DNA from: Erinaceus europaeus
Taxonomy: Eukaryota > Chordata > Mammalia > Eulipotyphla > Erinaceidae
Reading direction: 5' to 3'
NCBI RefSeq assembly: GCF_950295315.1
Contig: NC_080162.1
Location: 67,679,760-67,743,759 of the forward strand
Length of the DNA: 64,000 nt
The translations under genes were made by a program, and so were the position numbers. The notes beneath the pieces are model-generated. The model did no database searches. It was not told the origin of the DNA and saw only the letters and a program-made list of their open reading frames with translations. The stretch's first letter is position 1. The number at the start of each line of letters is the position of its first letter. Shown here in pieces: positions 33,564 through 45,784 of this stretch.

Positions 33564-34313
33564 TATGAGATACTTATAAAGACATATGGTACAAAGTCCA
33601 AAAGCTGAACAAGTCTCACTTTGAGGCTGTTGTTAGTTACATTAACAATTATAAAATGACTATTAAAAAGTGTTAATTATGTTATTAACCACTTATTAAT
33701 TGTGTATCTTTATGAAACCTACTTATCTTTTTAAGCACTCAGTTTAATCATCCATAAAAGAGGATACAAGCCTGATTATAAAATAATTAGAAAAGCATTT
33801 TGCATTATATATTGTACTAAAGTACCATGAACACACTATTTTCTTGAATTGAAAATTACTGTTATTCTAATAAAGAAGACGTGACATTGGAGAAATAATT
33901 TGAAGAGACACAACAACAAAATCATGTAAACTCACTTCACTTTCCAATGTGAAGATAAGACAGACTTTTTCCTCATGTTGACTATGAAAATGCTAACTTA
34001 CAGTTTGGATTCCTTGGGGAAATTATGGACTCAGTTTGACTTTGAAGGGACCATAAAGCTAAAGAAGTAGAGCCTTGTCTTCTTCATTCAAGTCAAAGGA
34101 AAAAATAAAGTAGTAATATCTCATATTAGCAGTAGAGGCTGCAGTTCTCAAATACTGCTTTTTTGTTGTTGTTCTTTGTAGTTAATAGCTATCATCTGGT
34201 ATGTGAACAGAGTCTCAAGAAATTAAAATTTAATCCTAAATATTCTGTTTCTAAAAGTCATGTTTATCAAGTCCTCTCTCCTATTTTGACATACTTAAAG
34301 CAATCTAAGACTA
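33564..34313. other. unassigned DNA
   Basis: Nothing recognised. Confidence 0.5.
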
Positions 34314-34694
34314 TCATAATTCTTTTTTTTTTTTTTTTTTTTTTGCCTCCAGGTTATCACTGGGCCTCTGTGCCAGCACTATGAATCCATCGCTCCTAGA
34401 GGCCATTTTCTTATTTTGTTTGCCTTGTTGTTGCCCTTCTTGGGGTTATTATTGTTGTTATAGCTGTTGCTGCTGCAGGATAGGACAGAGAGAAATGGAA
34501 AGAGGAGGGGAAGACAGGAGGAGAGAAAGATAGACACCTGCAGATCTGCTTCACCGCTTAAGAAGTAACCCCTCTGCCGGTGAGGAGCTGGGGGTTCAAA
34601 CCAGGATCTTTATGCCGGTCTTTGTGCAGTCCTCGCACTTTGCAACATGTGCGCTTTACCCGCTGCGCTACCGCCCAGCCTCCTCATAATTCTT
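34314..34694 (-). mobile_element. SINE, type B-long, minus strand, with TSD
   Basis: tcataattctt at 34314-34324 and 34684-34694 encloses a full type B-long copy: A20 tail (T-run on +), the extra 3' module, CAACAATAATAACCCC stretch, GGTGTCTATC block, and a head ending CGCAGCGGGTAAAGCGC. Confidence 0.92.
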
Positions 34695-34863
34695 AAAAGG
34701 TTAAAAGTGCTGACAATACCCTTCTTTTAAAGGTATAACAAGTGTATATATATAAGAACACCGTCTACATAACTGAGAATTCCGGATACAGGGAAGTGCT
34801 AATAAAACACTGTAGTTGTCAGAACTAAATGTTTCAAAAAGGTTGAAGTTGAAGGTGATAGTC

Positions 34864-34926
34864 AACAATTAATGTTAAATTTAATGTTAACAATTAATGT
34901 TTAATGTTAACAATTACTGTTAAATT
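34864..34926. repeat. short imperfect tandem repeat TTAATGTTAACAA
   Basis: Several overlapping copies of TTAATGTTAACAATTAATGT and variants, partly palindromic (GTTAAC, ATTAAT). No larger element visible around it. Confidence 0.7.
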
Positions 34927-35097
34927 ATTTTTTTTATTTCATAGACTTCAATATACATGGGCAAATAGAAGTCAGTTCATCCTGAAATAGAAAAGGAAAG
35001 TAAAGCACAAATTTTAGATGACATTTAAAATAAAAAGAAAAATTCTTAGAGCGTTAATGAAAATGATTTATTTTCTAAAATAATATCAATGTGCCTA

Positions 35098-35364
35098 TTC
35101 ATAAATTATTTTCTTTTTTTAATCTTTTAAATTATTTTTTCTTTTTATTTATTTATTTACTGTTAGAGATAGAGACAAACTAAGAGGGAAGGGAGAGATA
35201 GAGAGGGAGAGAAACAAAGAGACACCTGCACACCTGCTTTCCTACTCATAAAGATTTCCCCCTCCAGGTGGTGACCAGGACCTTGAACCTGGGTCTTTGT
35301 GCATTGTAATGTGTGTGCTTAACCAAGTGTGCCATTGCCTGACCTCTTCATGAATTATTTTCTT
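35098..35364 (-). mobile_element. SINE, type A, minus strand, with TSD
   Basis: ttcataaattattttctt (35098-35115) and ttcatgaattattttctt (35347-35364), 17 of 18 identical, enclose a complete type A copy with A-rich tail, GAGGGAAGGGAGAGATAGAG body complement, and head. Confidence 0.92.
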
Positions 35365-36080
35365 CATTTGCCTTGCTAAACACAGATACTGTGCTATTTG
35401 AATTTTATATTTCTCATCTTTGTTAACATATTTGTCCTACTCCTTGGAAAAATATATTACTCCAGCAAATTCATTATTCTTTATTTATTATCCTCAGAGA
35501 AAATGAAACTAATTAAAAAAAAAAACCTGTGTTCCCCCTCACACAGTAAATCTATAACTGGTCCTGTTATTATGTTCTAAAATATAGGAAATGCAAAACC
35601 TGGAGTGCCAGTTTCATCCCCAATCCTACCAAACATATTGTCTCACCCTACCTTAAGATGCCATCAAAGTGCAGTCCTTTATTATGAGGGAATAGTCCAG
35701 AGTGAGAACCATACAAACTTGAGTTAAAATATACTATGGACACTAGGTCATAAAGCCATCAGTGGCAACTGTATTATGCCTTTCGTGTGAACCTTATTGA
35801 TCATTTCTTGGAACTACAAAGTAAAATGATTTAATGAAATTGTTGTGACTGAAGACAATAAAAAAATAGCCAAAGAATGTCAACTGAGTTGCCCTAATGT
35901 ATCATTGACAGAATACTGTTAGTCTTCAAATCTAATTAATATGTTTAAATCCAGTTCCTTCTCTTTATGTGAAGTTCTTTCTGAAGTTCTTTATAGAGAT
36001 GTAGAATCAAGAAAAAAAAAAAACAGCAGAACATGGAGGCATAGAACAATTAACTCCAAAAAGCAATTACATCTTCGGCA
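35365..36080. other. unassigned DNA
   Basis: Nothing recognised; A-runs at 35512-35525 and 36010-36022. Confidence 0.5.
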
Positions 36081-36084
36081 TTGT

Positions 36085-36395
36085 GGATTTTTTTTGTTTT
36101 TTGCCTCCAGGGTTAGTTATTTCTGGGGTTGGTGCCTACGCACTACAAATCCACTGCTCCTGTGGCCATTTTTTCAATTTTTTTTTATAGGACAGAGATA
36201 AATTGAGAAAGGAGGGGAAGATAGAGAGTGAGAGAGAAAGACACCTGCAGACCTACTTCACTACTTATGAGGCAATACCCTCCCCCCACCACCTTGCAGG
36301 TGGGAAGCTGGGGGCTTGAACTGGGATCCTTGCACAGGTCCTTGTGCTTCATACTATGTGCCCCCAACCCAGTGTGCCACTGAACAGCTCCCAAA
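36085..36395 (-). mobile_element. SINE, type B-long, diverged, minus strand
   Basis: T-run, module with GCCTCCAGGGTTAGT...CCACTGCTCCTGTGGCC, short CAA region, GACACCTGCAGACCTACTTCAC, and head near 36390. More diverged than the copies at 34314 or 44348. Confidence 0.8.
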
Positions 36396-36799
36396 ATAAA
36401 TACTTTCTGATGAAGACTTAAGAAAACTTGTGTCAATGATGATTCTCATAAGATGTCTGTTGCATGAAACCATGCTAATGGACATGCCAAGTTGTCAGGC
36501 TCTTGATCCTGACACTCAACTTTAATGTTGTTTTTGTGGTAGGTCTCTTTCACTTGTGTTTTTTTCTTTCACATTAACTGTGTTGACTGTAGAAAAAATT
36601 AAGAAAAATAAATATATCACTTTCCAGGCCATAGCATCTCTCTGTGTACAGAGTTAACTGCTGCCATTGGTATGTTAGGTTAGCCTTAGGCTTCTTAGTA
36701 TCTCCATCATGCCTAAGGAAATAATGATTTTTTTTTCTTAAGCATAGTTTTGAATAAGAGTCCATGACCTCTCATTTAACTCACTCCAAGACCTTGAAA
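36396..36799. other. unassigned DNA
   Basis: Nothing recognised. Confidence 0.45.
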
Positions 36800-36932
36800 T
36801 GGTCTGGTTCATGATGGTGGAACATGATTTAAGCTGTGAATATTTTGCAGACACATCATGTGAAGATGAGAAATACCCATGTGTCAGCAACTGTACTATA
36901 AAACAGTAGCCCACTCCCCAATAAAATGTTAA
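36800..36932 (+). mobile_element. LINE 3' end of the third type, + strand
   Basis: GTGAAGATGAGAAATACCCATGTGTCAGCAACTGTACTATAAAACAGTAGCCCACTCCCCAATAAAA pattern (given in parts) mirrors the minus-strand copy at 17925-18080; it ends in AATAAAATG. Confidence 0.6.
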
Positions 36933-36989
36933 AAAAAATAACAAAAACCTTGAAATGATCATTGAACTTTTCAGAAGCTTTTATTCAAA

Positions 36990-37150
36990 CTTTGAAAAAT
37001 AAAAAACACATGTTCCCATTTCCTTAATTTTGTCCTATTTTTATTAGTGATTTAATAGTGGTTTACAAGATCATAAGATTAAAGGAGTCAAGTACCATAC
37101 CACACCCACCATCAAAGTTCTGTGACACCCCCACCTCACCCCCCTACAAT
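36990..37150 (-). mobile_element. old L1 3' end, minus strand
   Basis: TTATTAGTGATTTAATAGTGG, then CATACCACACCCACCATCAAAGTTCTGTG, a diverged form of the 3'UTR terminus with the variant tail. Severely truncated. Confidence 0.65.
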
Positions 37151-38208
37151 AACCACTATAGTTCTCTCACAAAGTCTTAAAGACAAATTTACTCTAGGTC
37201 ATGAAACTGTTCATGGACTGTCCTGAAGTTTGATTAAGGTAAAGTCTGTAAAATGTTATGAAAATTATGAATGTTTATGTGAATGCAAGAAATGACTGCA
37301 TTACCTTGTCACACTCATTTCCTATCAATGTTATATTACATTATCTTTTTTATTAAAACCAATCAGATATATTCTAAGTGATGCTAAAACTCTGCTAGTA
37401 TTTACTACTTTAATGAAAGAGACCCTTTTTTGACATGAAATTTCAACAAATTTTGTGTGATTAACTTTTAAAACACCGTTAGCACATTTAAAGAATATTT
37501 ATGATCTCAGTAACTGTAACCCTTTGTTTTTGTTCAATATAGTCAAAATAATATTTCTATTACATCAGGACCCTTTATTTTCCTCATTTTAGACCACTTT
37601 CCAACAATTCACTCATATTCTGATAAAAGACTCAGATGATATTTCTGTATCATTTCTGTTTTTTTATTAATCACATTATTTCTTCCTTTTCTTTCACATT
37701 ATCACACTTCTTAAGGAGGGATCCAACACTTTCTCACTTGCAAATTTGGAACTCATTTCCTGGCAAAAGAATCAGGTTCATATCAACTTTTGTACCTCAA
37801 TACCTTAGCTCCCGAGCAACTCCTACTTCCCAGCTGTTTCTCTTCTGCAGTCACATATAATAGATATTATTAATTACTTCATTTGGAAGGTGTTTCATGT
37901 TTAAGGTACTTATTTAACATTTGGAGAGGAAGGAGGGAATAGAACAGCATTAATGCAACAAACTCATTCCTGAGATTCTAGAAGTCCCAAATTCAATCCC
38001 AAACGCCACCAGAAGCCAGAGCTCAGCAGTTCTTTCTCTGGTACTAAACAGACAGACAGACATTGGGGAAATTATATGAGTCTAGTCCTTCATTAATAAA
38101 ATAAGAAAATGAATAAACTCACAGTAATTAATGAACTGCAGTAGGGGATTATGTGTAGAAATTGTTCTTCATACAAGAGAGTGTAGCGTTGTCTTCCCTC
38201 ACTACAAG
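37151..38208. other. mostly unassigned DNA with an old SINE trace
   Basis: At 37930-38065 a + strand type C-like SINE is faintly visible (AACAGCATTAATGCAACAAAC, CAAATTCAATCCC, CCAGAGCTCAGCAGT). The rest is unassigned. Confidence 0.4.

Positions 38209-38209
<1 letters not shown>

Positions 38210-38257
<48 letters not shown>
38210..38257. repeat. (TG)n microsatellite
   Basis: About 23 TG units, one TC interruption at the right end. Confidence 0.95.
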
Positions 38258-38258
<1 letters not shown>

Positions 38259-39335
38259 TGTGATGGTTATTTCAGGTGTAAAACTGACTCTCAAGTTTTC
38301 CAGCCCATATGGATATTTGACACATATGTATTATATTAGTTACCACAGTCACCTAATAAGAAGCAATTCTTGGAGTGTACTAACCAAACACACAGGATCT
38401 TTTATATGCCTTGGATAAGAAACAGAGTATTGAGTCATCCAAGCTGCTTGATTTTGGAATTTGGAGGTGCTGATTACTAAACTGCAAATGATATGGAGCA
38501 CGTGCACAGGGAGAGACCATGTTGTTGAGTATTTTTATAAGTAATTAGTCGATGTAATTGTAGGCTGTAAAGAGATTGTTACACAACCTCATTACATGTT
38601 GTAAACACTTCATCACATGACATCTTTCCATGTCATAAATACATCATCAGAAACCATTATGTTCTCTAATGATGACTTTTCTTGTCCATTCATCATATAA
38701 AAATAAAGGCCACAATGAGAGCATATTCTGAAAAGTTTTTGACTGCTGAAACAACTTCATTTGCAGAATTTCTTGCTACTTATGTATGTATACTGCTACA
38801 CTGAGTGGGAATATATGTAATTGTTCTTTACTCTTACAAGCACCTCTAGCAGATGGTATAAGATCTGACCTGATGCTTTATAATGGATTTTTAAGTAAGG
38901 AAGACAAAGAGTAAAATAAAGTGGGGAAAGGGAAGAGGAATAAAAGGGAAACAAGAATAATTTAAAATGTTAGAAAATAATTGAGCTATGTAGACCTACA
39001 TGTTTGAGTTTGTATATATGTATGTGTGTTGATTCTTTCCGACTTGTCTGACATAAGGCTTACTTATAATTAATCACACATAGTGATTAAGGAAATGATT
39101 TTTCTTTTCCTTTTTAATATGGCAATTAAAAAAGGTAACACACACACATGAGCACCACTCTAACATATGAGATGTTATGGAATAACCCTTGGACCTTGTT
39201 TATATAAGTTTTGCACACTAAGGACTGAGTCTGCTCCCCATTCTCTGTGGTTAATAGGTTTTCATTGGTAAAATTTATGGAGAACAGAGTCCTCAGGCAT
39301 GCACAATTTTATTGGTCTACCACTCTTTCATTCAT
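38258..39335. other. unassigned DNA
   Basis: Nothing recognised; about 1.1 kb of non-repetitive, AT-rich sequence. Confidence 0.5.
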
Positions 39336-39380
39336 ATAGATAGATAGATAGATAGATAGATAGGCAGATAGATAGATAGA
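39336..39380. repeat. (GATA)n microsatellite
   Basis: About 11 tetranucleotide units with one GGCA interruption. Confidence 0.95.
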
Positions 39381-39759
39381 ATAGTATTTTTTTTTCCATT
39401 TCATAGCACTTGCTATCCAGTTCCTGAACTCAAAATGGGACTCTACATGGCAGGACAGACATCCAGTGAGCTATCTCTGTGATTAACAATATTAATTTCA
39501 ATTTATTTTATTGGGTCACATTTCATCTATTGTCTATTGTCGTTAATTCATTATTTCAACTTTTTTTTGTACCACTGCTTCCCAGTACCCATTTATTAGT
39601 GGGGGAGGGCAGTTCTAAGATCAACCTAAAGTAAAGCTGTTCAAAGTAGGTCTATTAAGCTAAGCATTAGTCTTGGTTCTCCAAAGCTCTCTAAATGTAA
39701 GGCTAGTGAGTTTTACAGTCTCAATACCCACCACCCACCTAATCATGAAAGTTTATCTT

Positions 39760-39885
39760 TTTTATTTACTAGAGAACTGCTCAGCTCTGGCTTATGTTGG
39801 CATTAGGGATTGAACCTGGGACCTGAGAACCTCAGGCATGAGAGTCTGTTTGCATAACCAGCATGCTATCTCCCCACTCCCACTT
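39760..39885 (-). mobile_element. SINE, type C, minus strand
   Basis: Minus-strand GGAGATAGCATGCTGGTTATGCAAACAG head, CATGCCTGAGGTTCTCAGGTCCCAGGTTCAATCCC with B box, and CCAGAGCTGAGCAGTTCTC tail. Confidence 0.8.
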
Positions 39886-39954
39886 TCATATATTTCATAG
39901 TTTGGGTAGGAGAGCATAAAATACACTGAACTTAATACTGTGTTTCTTCAAGTC

Positions 39955-40065
39955 TTTTTGTTATTAGTGATTTAATACTGATTTAAAAAATTATAAACAG
40001 GGGTATTCCACAGTGATCCCACCACCAGAGTTCACTTTCCCACTCCTTCCATTTCTTTAAGTCTT
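39955..40065 (-). mobile_element. old L1 3' end, minus strand
   Basis: TTATTAGTGATTTAATACTGATTT, then GATCCCACCACCAGAGTTCACTTTCCC; only about 110 bp remain. Confidence 0.6.
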
Positions 40066-40534
40066 AATCACATCAATTCATCAATTTTTTGTGTAATTGT
40101 CAACAGCTATTATCATGGTGGGAGTAAGAAGAGTCTCCATAACCCCATATGTAAACCTATGAATTTAGACATATAATGTTACCACCAAGTAAGACACATA
40201 TAGCTGTTATGTTTGTGTGTACTCATGTGTGTTACATATTAATTTATTGCACATTAGCATAAATGTCCTTATTATTAAAACTATTATAAAAATTATAAAT
40301 TATTATGTCCTTATTATTAAAACTATTATAAAAATAATAGTTTCTGTGACCCTAAATTATCATTCACTCACTTTTTACCTACAAGTACACATATATAAAA
40401 TAGTTTCATAATGAAATAGTTTCTTTAAGGAAATTCAATTCAATTAGATGTAACATGGGAATATCTAACTGAAAGATTAATTATCAGAAGCTCTCACACC
40501 TACTTACAATTAAATTTTGCTAAGGGGACTCAAA

Positions 40535-40742
40535 ACATTAGATGGAGTACAGAGATGTACAAATGGCGTTGGAAAAATGGCCTTGAAAAGTATAGATGAA
40601 TCAAACTGGACCACCACATATTACCATGCACAAAAGTCAATGCCAAATGTATCAAAGAACGACATTAGACAAGAAATTATCGAATACATTGAAGAAAATA
40701 TTGACAGGATACTTCACAACCTATGCTTCAGAAATTTCTTTT
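40535..40742 (+). pseudogene. L1 ORF2 fragment, + strand
   Basis: The + strand frame (40517-40744) reads NGVGKMALKSIDESNWTTTYY, KSMPNVSKNDIRQEIIEYI, and EENIDRIL, corresponding to the late ORF2 region seen at 3000-3190 (GVGKKWVETCRKMKLNHYI..EENIGRTL). Diverged and isolated: no flanking L1 sequence on either side. Confidence 0.75.
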
Positions 40743-40888
40743 AAATAGCTCACTTAGTGTGCTGCTATGCTATGTGTATGAGCCATGTTCAATCCTAGCC
40801 CTTACCATATTGAAGGAAACTTTATTTTTGTGGTCTCTTTCACTTTCACGTGATAGTTCTCTTCCTCTGTGTCTCTATTAAAGAATCA
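40743..40888 (+). mobile_element. SINE, type D, + strand
   Basis: TAGCTCACTTAGTGTGCTGC head, GTTCAATCCTAG B-box area, and CTCTGTGTCTCTATTAAAGAATCAAAA end, matching the copy at 51985. Its A-rich tail merges into the purine tract that follows. Confidence 0.6.
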
Positions 40889-40949
40889 AAAAAAGAAAGG
40901 AAGGGAGAAAGGAAGAAAGAAAGAAAGAGAGAGAGAGAGAGAAAGAAAA

Positions 40950-41005
<56 letters not shown>

Positions 41006-41095
41006 GGAGGGAGGAAGGAAGGAAGGAAAGAAGGAAGGAAGAAAGAAGAAAAAAGAGTGATAGTGAGGAGGAGAGGGGAGGGACAGGGGGGTGGG
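40889..41095. repeat. long polypurine (GAAA/GGAA/GA)n tract
   Basis: About 200 bp that is nearly all purine on the + strand, in blocks of GAAA, GA, and GGAA repeats. It seems to have grown from a SINE tail. Open frames in it (Lys/Glu/Arg or Phe/Ser/Leu) are low-complexity artefacts. Confidence 0.95.
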
Positions 41096-42203
41096 GAGAG
41101 AAACTCATCTCCCTGTGTAACTTAGTCCTTTTTCCAACACCATGCACCCAGAACTCAGTTCTTTAACTTGTGTTTCTTCATAACACTGCTCAGTGATCTG
41201 AAATGATTTCTTATCTCTTGATTTAGTATCACTGTATAGTTGTATACAATGCAAGGAGAAAACAGTTTAATAAAACTGGTCCACATTTTCATGTCCTAAT
41301 GTTTTTATGTCCACTATAAAGAGAACAGTAATTACTCATTTCTGTGGATTCTAGAAAACTATTGTTTGCATTGACTATTTGAGGGGATTTACTAGAGTGA
41401 AGGTTTAGCTATGACATGCTTTTCACTCTATAGAATAGACAGAGACAGTAGACCACCACAAGGCAAGATCCAACCCCCCCCCCCACATGCATAGAGGCAA
41501 CTCACTTGTTTTGCAGTTTTCTTCCTGTTTTTTTTTTTTTCCCACTAATCCAGAAGTTGTAGGTAAATATACTCTCTCATGAAACCATTTCCTGGGCTCA
41601 GATGACAGCTCGCCAGACATGACTGACATGATATGACATGAACCCCGGTTGAGTTCAAGGCCAAACACTAAAGAGGAACAACATGCACAGCACCACTGGA
41701 AAAGTTCTATGGATGATGAAGCAGTGCTGTGGTGTCTCTCTTCTCACTCTCTTCTTTCTCTCCTTTTTTTCTCTCTAAATAAACCAAGTGGAAATTTTGT
41801 GCTCAGGGAGATCACTCAGTGATTATCAGCCATGAGTAAGAGCCTGAATTCATTCTCTAGTGCCACAATTAATTATGTAAAATTATCTCAGCTTTTCACA
41901 TAAAGAATCCTCCTGAAACTCCTAGGAGTTTTCAACAAAGTAGTGAGAGAAAAATAAGATTGTCTCAGTGGCTGCTACAAGAAAAAGTCAACTATTAGCT
42001 TCAGTTCAAGTAAACAAGGAAAGTTTTGTACAGTCTCAAGTTAACACTACCTTGCATTTCTTTTGAAACTATGTCCCCAAAAGAGGGTAAATACAGAGGC
42101 CTTCCCCACTGGAAAAAAAAAAAAAAGGGAGGATGATGCTGTCATGGGCATTGCTGGAATGTGTTAGAAGAATGGAATGGGAGAAGGGTCTGAAGAGAGA
42201 GGA
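41096..42203. other. mostly unassigned DNA with SINE fragments
   Basis: A C10 run (41476-41486) and a T12 run (41530-41541) are present. At 41690-41790 a SINE fragment is visible on the + strand (GATGATGAAGCAGTGCTGTGGTGTC, CT-rich body, AAATAAACC); a shorter trace lies at 41800-41870. Confidence 0.45.
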
Positions 42204-42512
42204 GGGAACTATACATTTTTAAAAATATTTATTCCCTTTTGTTGCCCATGTTGTTTTATTGTTGTTATTATTGTTATTGTTATTGATGTCATCATTGTTA
42301 GATAGGACAGAGAGAAATGGAGAGAAGAGGGAAGACACAGGGGGGGAGAGAAAGACAGACACCTGCAGACCTGCTTCACGTCCTGTGAAGCAACCCCCCT
42401 GCAGTTGGGGAGCCCGGGCTCAAACCGGGATCCTTCTGCGGGTTCTTGTGATTTGCGCCATATGCGCTTAACCCACTGCGCTACCACCTGACTCTCGGGA
42501 ACTATACAGTTT
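42204..42512 (-). mobile_element. SINE, type B, minus strand, with TSD
   Basis: gggaactataca(t/g)tttt at 42204-42219 and 42497-42512 (one mismatch in 16) encloses a full-length copy with intact head (CGCAGTGGGTTAAGCGC), B box, and tail. Confidence 0.92.
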
Positions 42513-44347
42513 TAATGAGTTCAAACATCTCCCACAAATTAAGTGAAAAAAATTTAAAGGGAAGCAATATTACTTTTATTTTATTTGTCTCAGCTACCTG
42601 GTTACAACTCCACATGGACACAATTAATGGAGAAATAGAGTTTTTTATAAGCCCAGCATCTCTGTCAATCTGTGATCAAGAGAAATTCTTTGCCTTAATC
42701 ACCATACATTCCTTTTGGATACCTTGTATATTGCCAAAATAATTATCCCAAGCTTAAGAAAAGATTTTGTCTGGTCATTCCCTAAAAAGTTATAGTGTTT
42801 GTGAAGTTAAGTTATGCTCTTGTGCATAAACTAATAATGAACTTTATCCTCTTTCAAAATATTTGCATTTTTAGCAACCTTTAACAGTGAACACACTTAC
42901 ATGTCCACATTTATGCGTACATATGAGTCACTTAAAGCTAGATTTCTGTATATCTAGGAATTGATAGTCATTATAGATACTCTGAAACTTTTGATCCTAG
43001 AAATGAAACTTCCTCAATTTTTTTCACCAATAAAATGAAATGGTTTCTAATTAATCGTGCTTGTAATGAAATGCCCTGTAAAAAAGATACATTGAGAAGA
43101 AAAGGAAAGCAATAAAAAATGAAATAAAATCATTCAAATTTGTTTAAATACTAAGAAAGAGAAAACTAACTACAAACACCAATAAGTTGAGGAAAATATC
43201 TAATGTTCTTTTCCATTATAAATAAGGAGAAGCATATTGCAAAATCCCTTATTAGTTTTCTCAGAGTTTTTCAAACTTTAGTGTCATCTTAAGTGCAATA
43301 TGTATCCTTTATTTTACATCTTTTATATACAAAGAAAACCAGAGAGCTCTCAGTTTAGAGCATAATAGAGATGAAGTATCAGCAATCTCAGTGACTGAGA
43401 TAAGGCAGGATTAGTATTCTGAGTACTAATCCCAAATGTAACTCCATTTCAATATTCTGCTCAGACACCATAAAAGGCATTCAATCCAAGTTCATCAGCT
43501 GAAGTGCACACTATGTGAACATTCCTAATCTCTGAAGAGCATGGCAAAATAAATAATCACTGGGTCTACTTTGTTTCTGCTTTTCTCTTCCCTCCACACC
43601 TATAAATATGGTTTATTGTATACATAGCTTTTCAGGGTCAAGTATTAATGGTGAGAACCATTAATAGGGCAAAGGTCGATGGCTCCTGACTTTAGTGAAC
43701 CTTAAATTTAATCTAGCATGGTAGGAATAGAATTAAGAGTGATGAACTTACAAAGTTTGATAAAACCTGCTTTACCCACACAATTGGACAGCAACAGAAG
43801 AATGAAGAAAATTTAAACAATAAAAACGAACTTTGAAATCTAGTCACATTCCTAGAGTTAAAGGTGAACTTTCACAGTCAATTGGCATGCAGGAGGGGCA
43901 AACTCTGACATCTTTAAAGTATGTGGATTCTGAGATCAGGCAATCATCTTGGAATTTTATCAAACAAACACTGGTGTTTATTTTTATGTAGCTTCATGTC
44001 ATTTTCAGTAAATGAGGTGAGAAGACAGCATTTTGGAATATGTAGAAACCAAATTTCTATAATACAACCGACTTTTATATTCCAAAATAAATGCTTTAAT
44101 CAATCAAATTCTCACTTATTTTTCCTTTCCCACTTACTTGAGAATATAATATTCTGTTCTTTTCTTCTCCTCTTCCTTCCTCATTTTTCATTTTAATACG
44201 GTTATCAGTTATCTTCCCTAATACTTTGAATATTTTCAATTTATCAATATTTTTAAACACCAGCTATACACATTATTTTACTACTACTATGTGCTTTCAA
44301 CAATTCTTTTTCTGAATTTTATAAGCCTGTTCTAAAAAGACAACATC
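42513..44347. other. unassigned AT-rich DNA
   Basis: The longest stretch without a recognised repeat in the central part of the window. I see no exon with good splice signals in it. Confidence 0.5.
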
Positions 44348-44671
44348 CATATATTGAATAATTTTTTTTAAATATTTTATTTTATTTATTTATTCCCTTT
44401 TGTTGGCCTTGTTGTTTTATTGTTGTAGTTATTATTGTTGTTGTCGTCATTGTTGGATAGGACAGAGAGAAATGGAGAGAGGAGGGGAAGACAGAGAGGA
44501 GGAGAGAAAGATAGACACCTGCAGACCTGCTTCACCGCCTGTGAAGCGACTCCCCTGCAGGTGGGGAGCCGGGGTTCGAACCGGGATCCTTATGCCGGTC
44601 CTTGTGCTTTGCGCCACCTGCGCTTAACCCGCTGCGCTACAGCCCGACTCCCCTCATATATTGAATAATTT
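44348..44671 (-). mobile_element. SINE, type B, young copy, minus strand, perfect TSD
   Basis: Perfect 17-bp repeats catatattgaataattt at 44348-44364 and 44655-44671. On the minus strand the head has an A box (TGTAGCGCAGCGGG, GTTAAGCGC) and a B box (GGTTCGAACCC) that keep their CpGs, followed by GCTTCACAGGCGGTGAAGC, the CT-rich body, and CAACAACAATAATAAC. It is almost identical to the copy at 54911-55191, so both are recent. Confidence 0.95.
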
Positions 44672-44689
44672 AAGAACAGTTTTCAACTT

Positions 44690-45330
44690 TTGATGCAAAT
44701 GCAAAAATTCCATTATTAAAATTGCCATATTGTCTATAGCGCTACACAGATTCAATAAAATTCATATCAAAATTCCAATGATGCTATTTTAAAAAGTAGA
44801 AAAAAATCACTGAAATTTGTTTGAAACCAAAAATATATTTGAATTACCAAAGCAACTGTGAGGAAAAAGAATGGAGCAATAATGTTTCCCAATTACTATT
44901 AACCAAAACAGAGTACTGTCTGAATAAGAATAGTTACACAGATCAATGGTGTAGAATTGAGAGTGCATATACAAATGTTCATCTATATGGACAGTTAATT
45001 TCTGAAAAAACAGTCAAGAGTGTAAAAGGGAGAGAGTCTCTTCCTAAGTAGTGTTCAGAAAATTGGATAGTGACACACAGAAGAACGAAATTGATCACTA
45101 GTTCACACTATGCACAAAAGTTAATTAAAAGGGAATTATTAAGACTTGGAGTTTGAATGTGAAGCCATAAAATACATTCAAGAAAACACAGAAACACTCC
45201 AGGATATTGGCTTTAGACTAGTCTTTAGAAAATCACTAGAAAAGTAAAGGGAATTAAAAATAAAAGTAAATGAGTGGAGTCACATTAAATTAAGCGATTC
45301 TGCACAGTGAAACAAACTAACAGTAAGAAA
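44690..45330 (+). pseudogene. old L1 ORF2 fragment, + strand
   Basis: Nucleotide similarity to the L1 ORF2 region behind the RT: CTACACAGATTCAATAAAATTCATATCAAAATTCC, TGAATTACCAAAGCAACTGTGAGGAAAAAGAA, and GAAGCCATAAAATACATTCAAGAAAACAC (given in parts). Frames are broken throughout; it is much more diverged than L1-A or L1-B. Confidence 0.75.
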
Positions 45331-45439
45331 AAAAATCCTATATTTCAGTTTTATAAATAATTTTATTATATTGTTAATTCTGTGTATTATTTTATACAAC
45401 TAAATGATATTATATTTATAGAAACCTACACAAATGAAG

Positions 45440-45745
45440 AAAGTAAATTCATCATTTTTAATATCTGAGTAGCATTCCATACTACAACTTACTCAGCCAC
45501 TCATTTGTTGTTGGACACCTGGGTTGCTTCCTTATTTTGGCTATTGCAAATTGTGCTGCTATGATCATAGATATACACACATCTTTTTTATATGAGTGTG
45601 TTTGGCCCCTTAGGATACAATCCCCAACAGAGGAATTTAAGGGTCATAGGGTTGGTCCATTTCTAGAAATCTGAGAGTTCTCGAGACTGATCTCCACAGG
45701 AGTTAGACCAACTTATATTCCCACCAACCTTGCAGGAAGTGTTTT
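45440..45745 (-). pseudogene. L1 ORF2 C-terminal fragment, minus strand
   Basis: The nucleotide sequence parallels L1-M (GTAGCATTCCATACTACAAC, CCACTCATTTGTTGTTGGAC, CCTGGGTTGCTTCC, CAGAGGAATT) but is more diverged and has no 3'UTR attached. Confidence 0.75.
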
Positions 45746-45784
45746 TGTGCAAAAAATTCTTAAGTAGATCTTAAGAATTTCACT

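Noticed and set aside
40850..41147. Lys/Glu/Arg-rich and Phe/Leu/Ser-rich frames
   Set aside because: They only translate the GAAA/GGAA microsatellite.
44570..44650. tRNA gene
   Set aside because: A and B boxes are present, but the sequence continues into the SINE body and no complete cloverleaf with acceptor stem can be formed.
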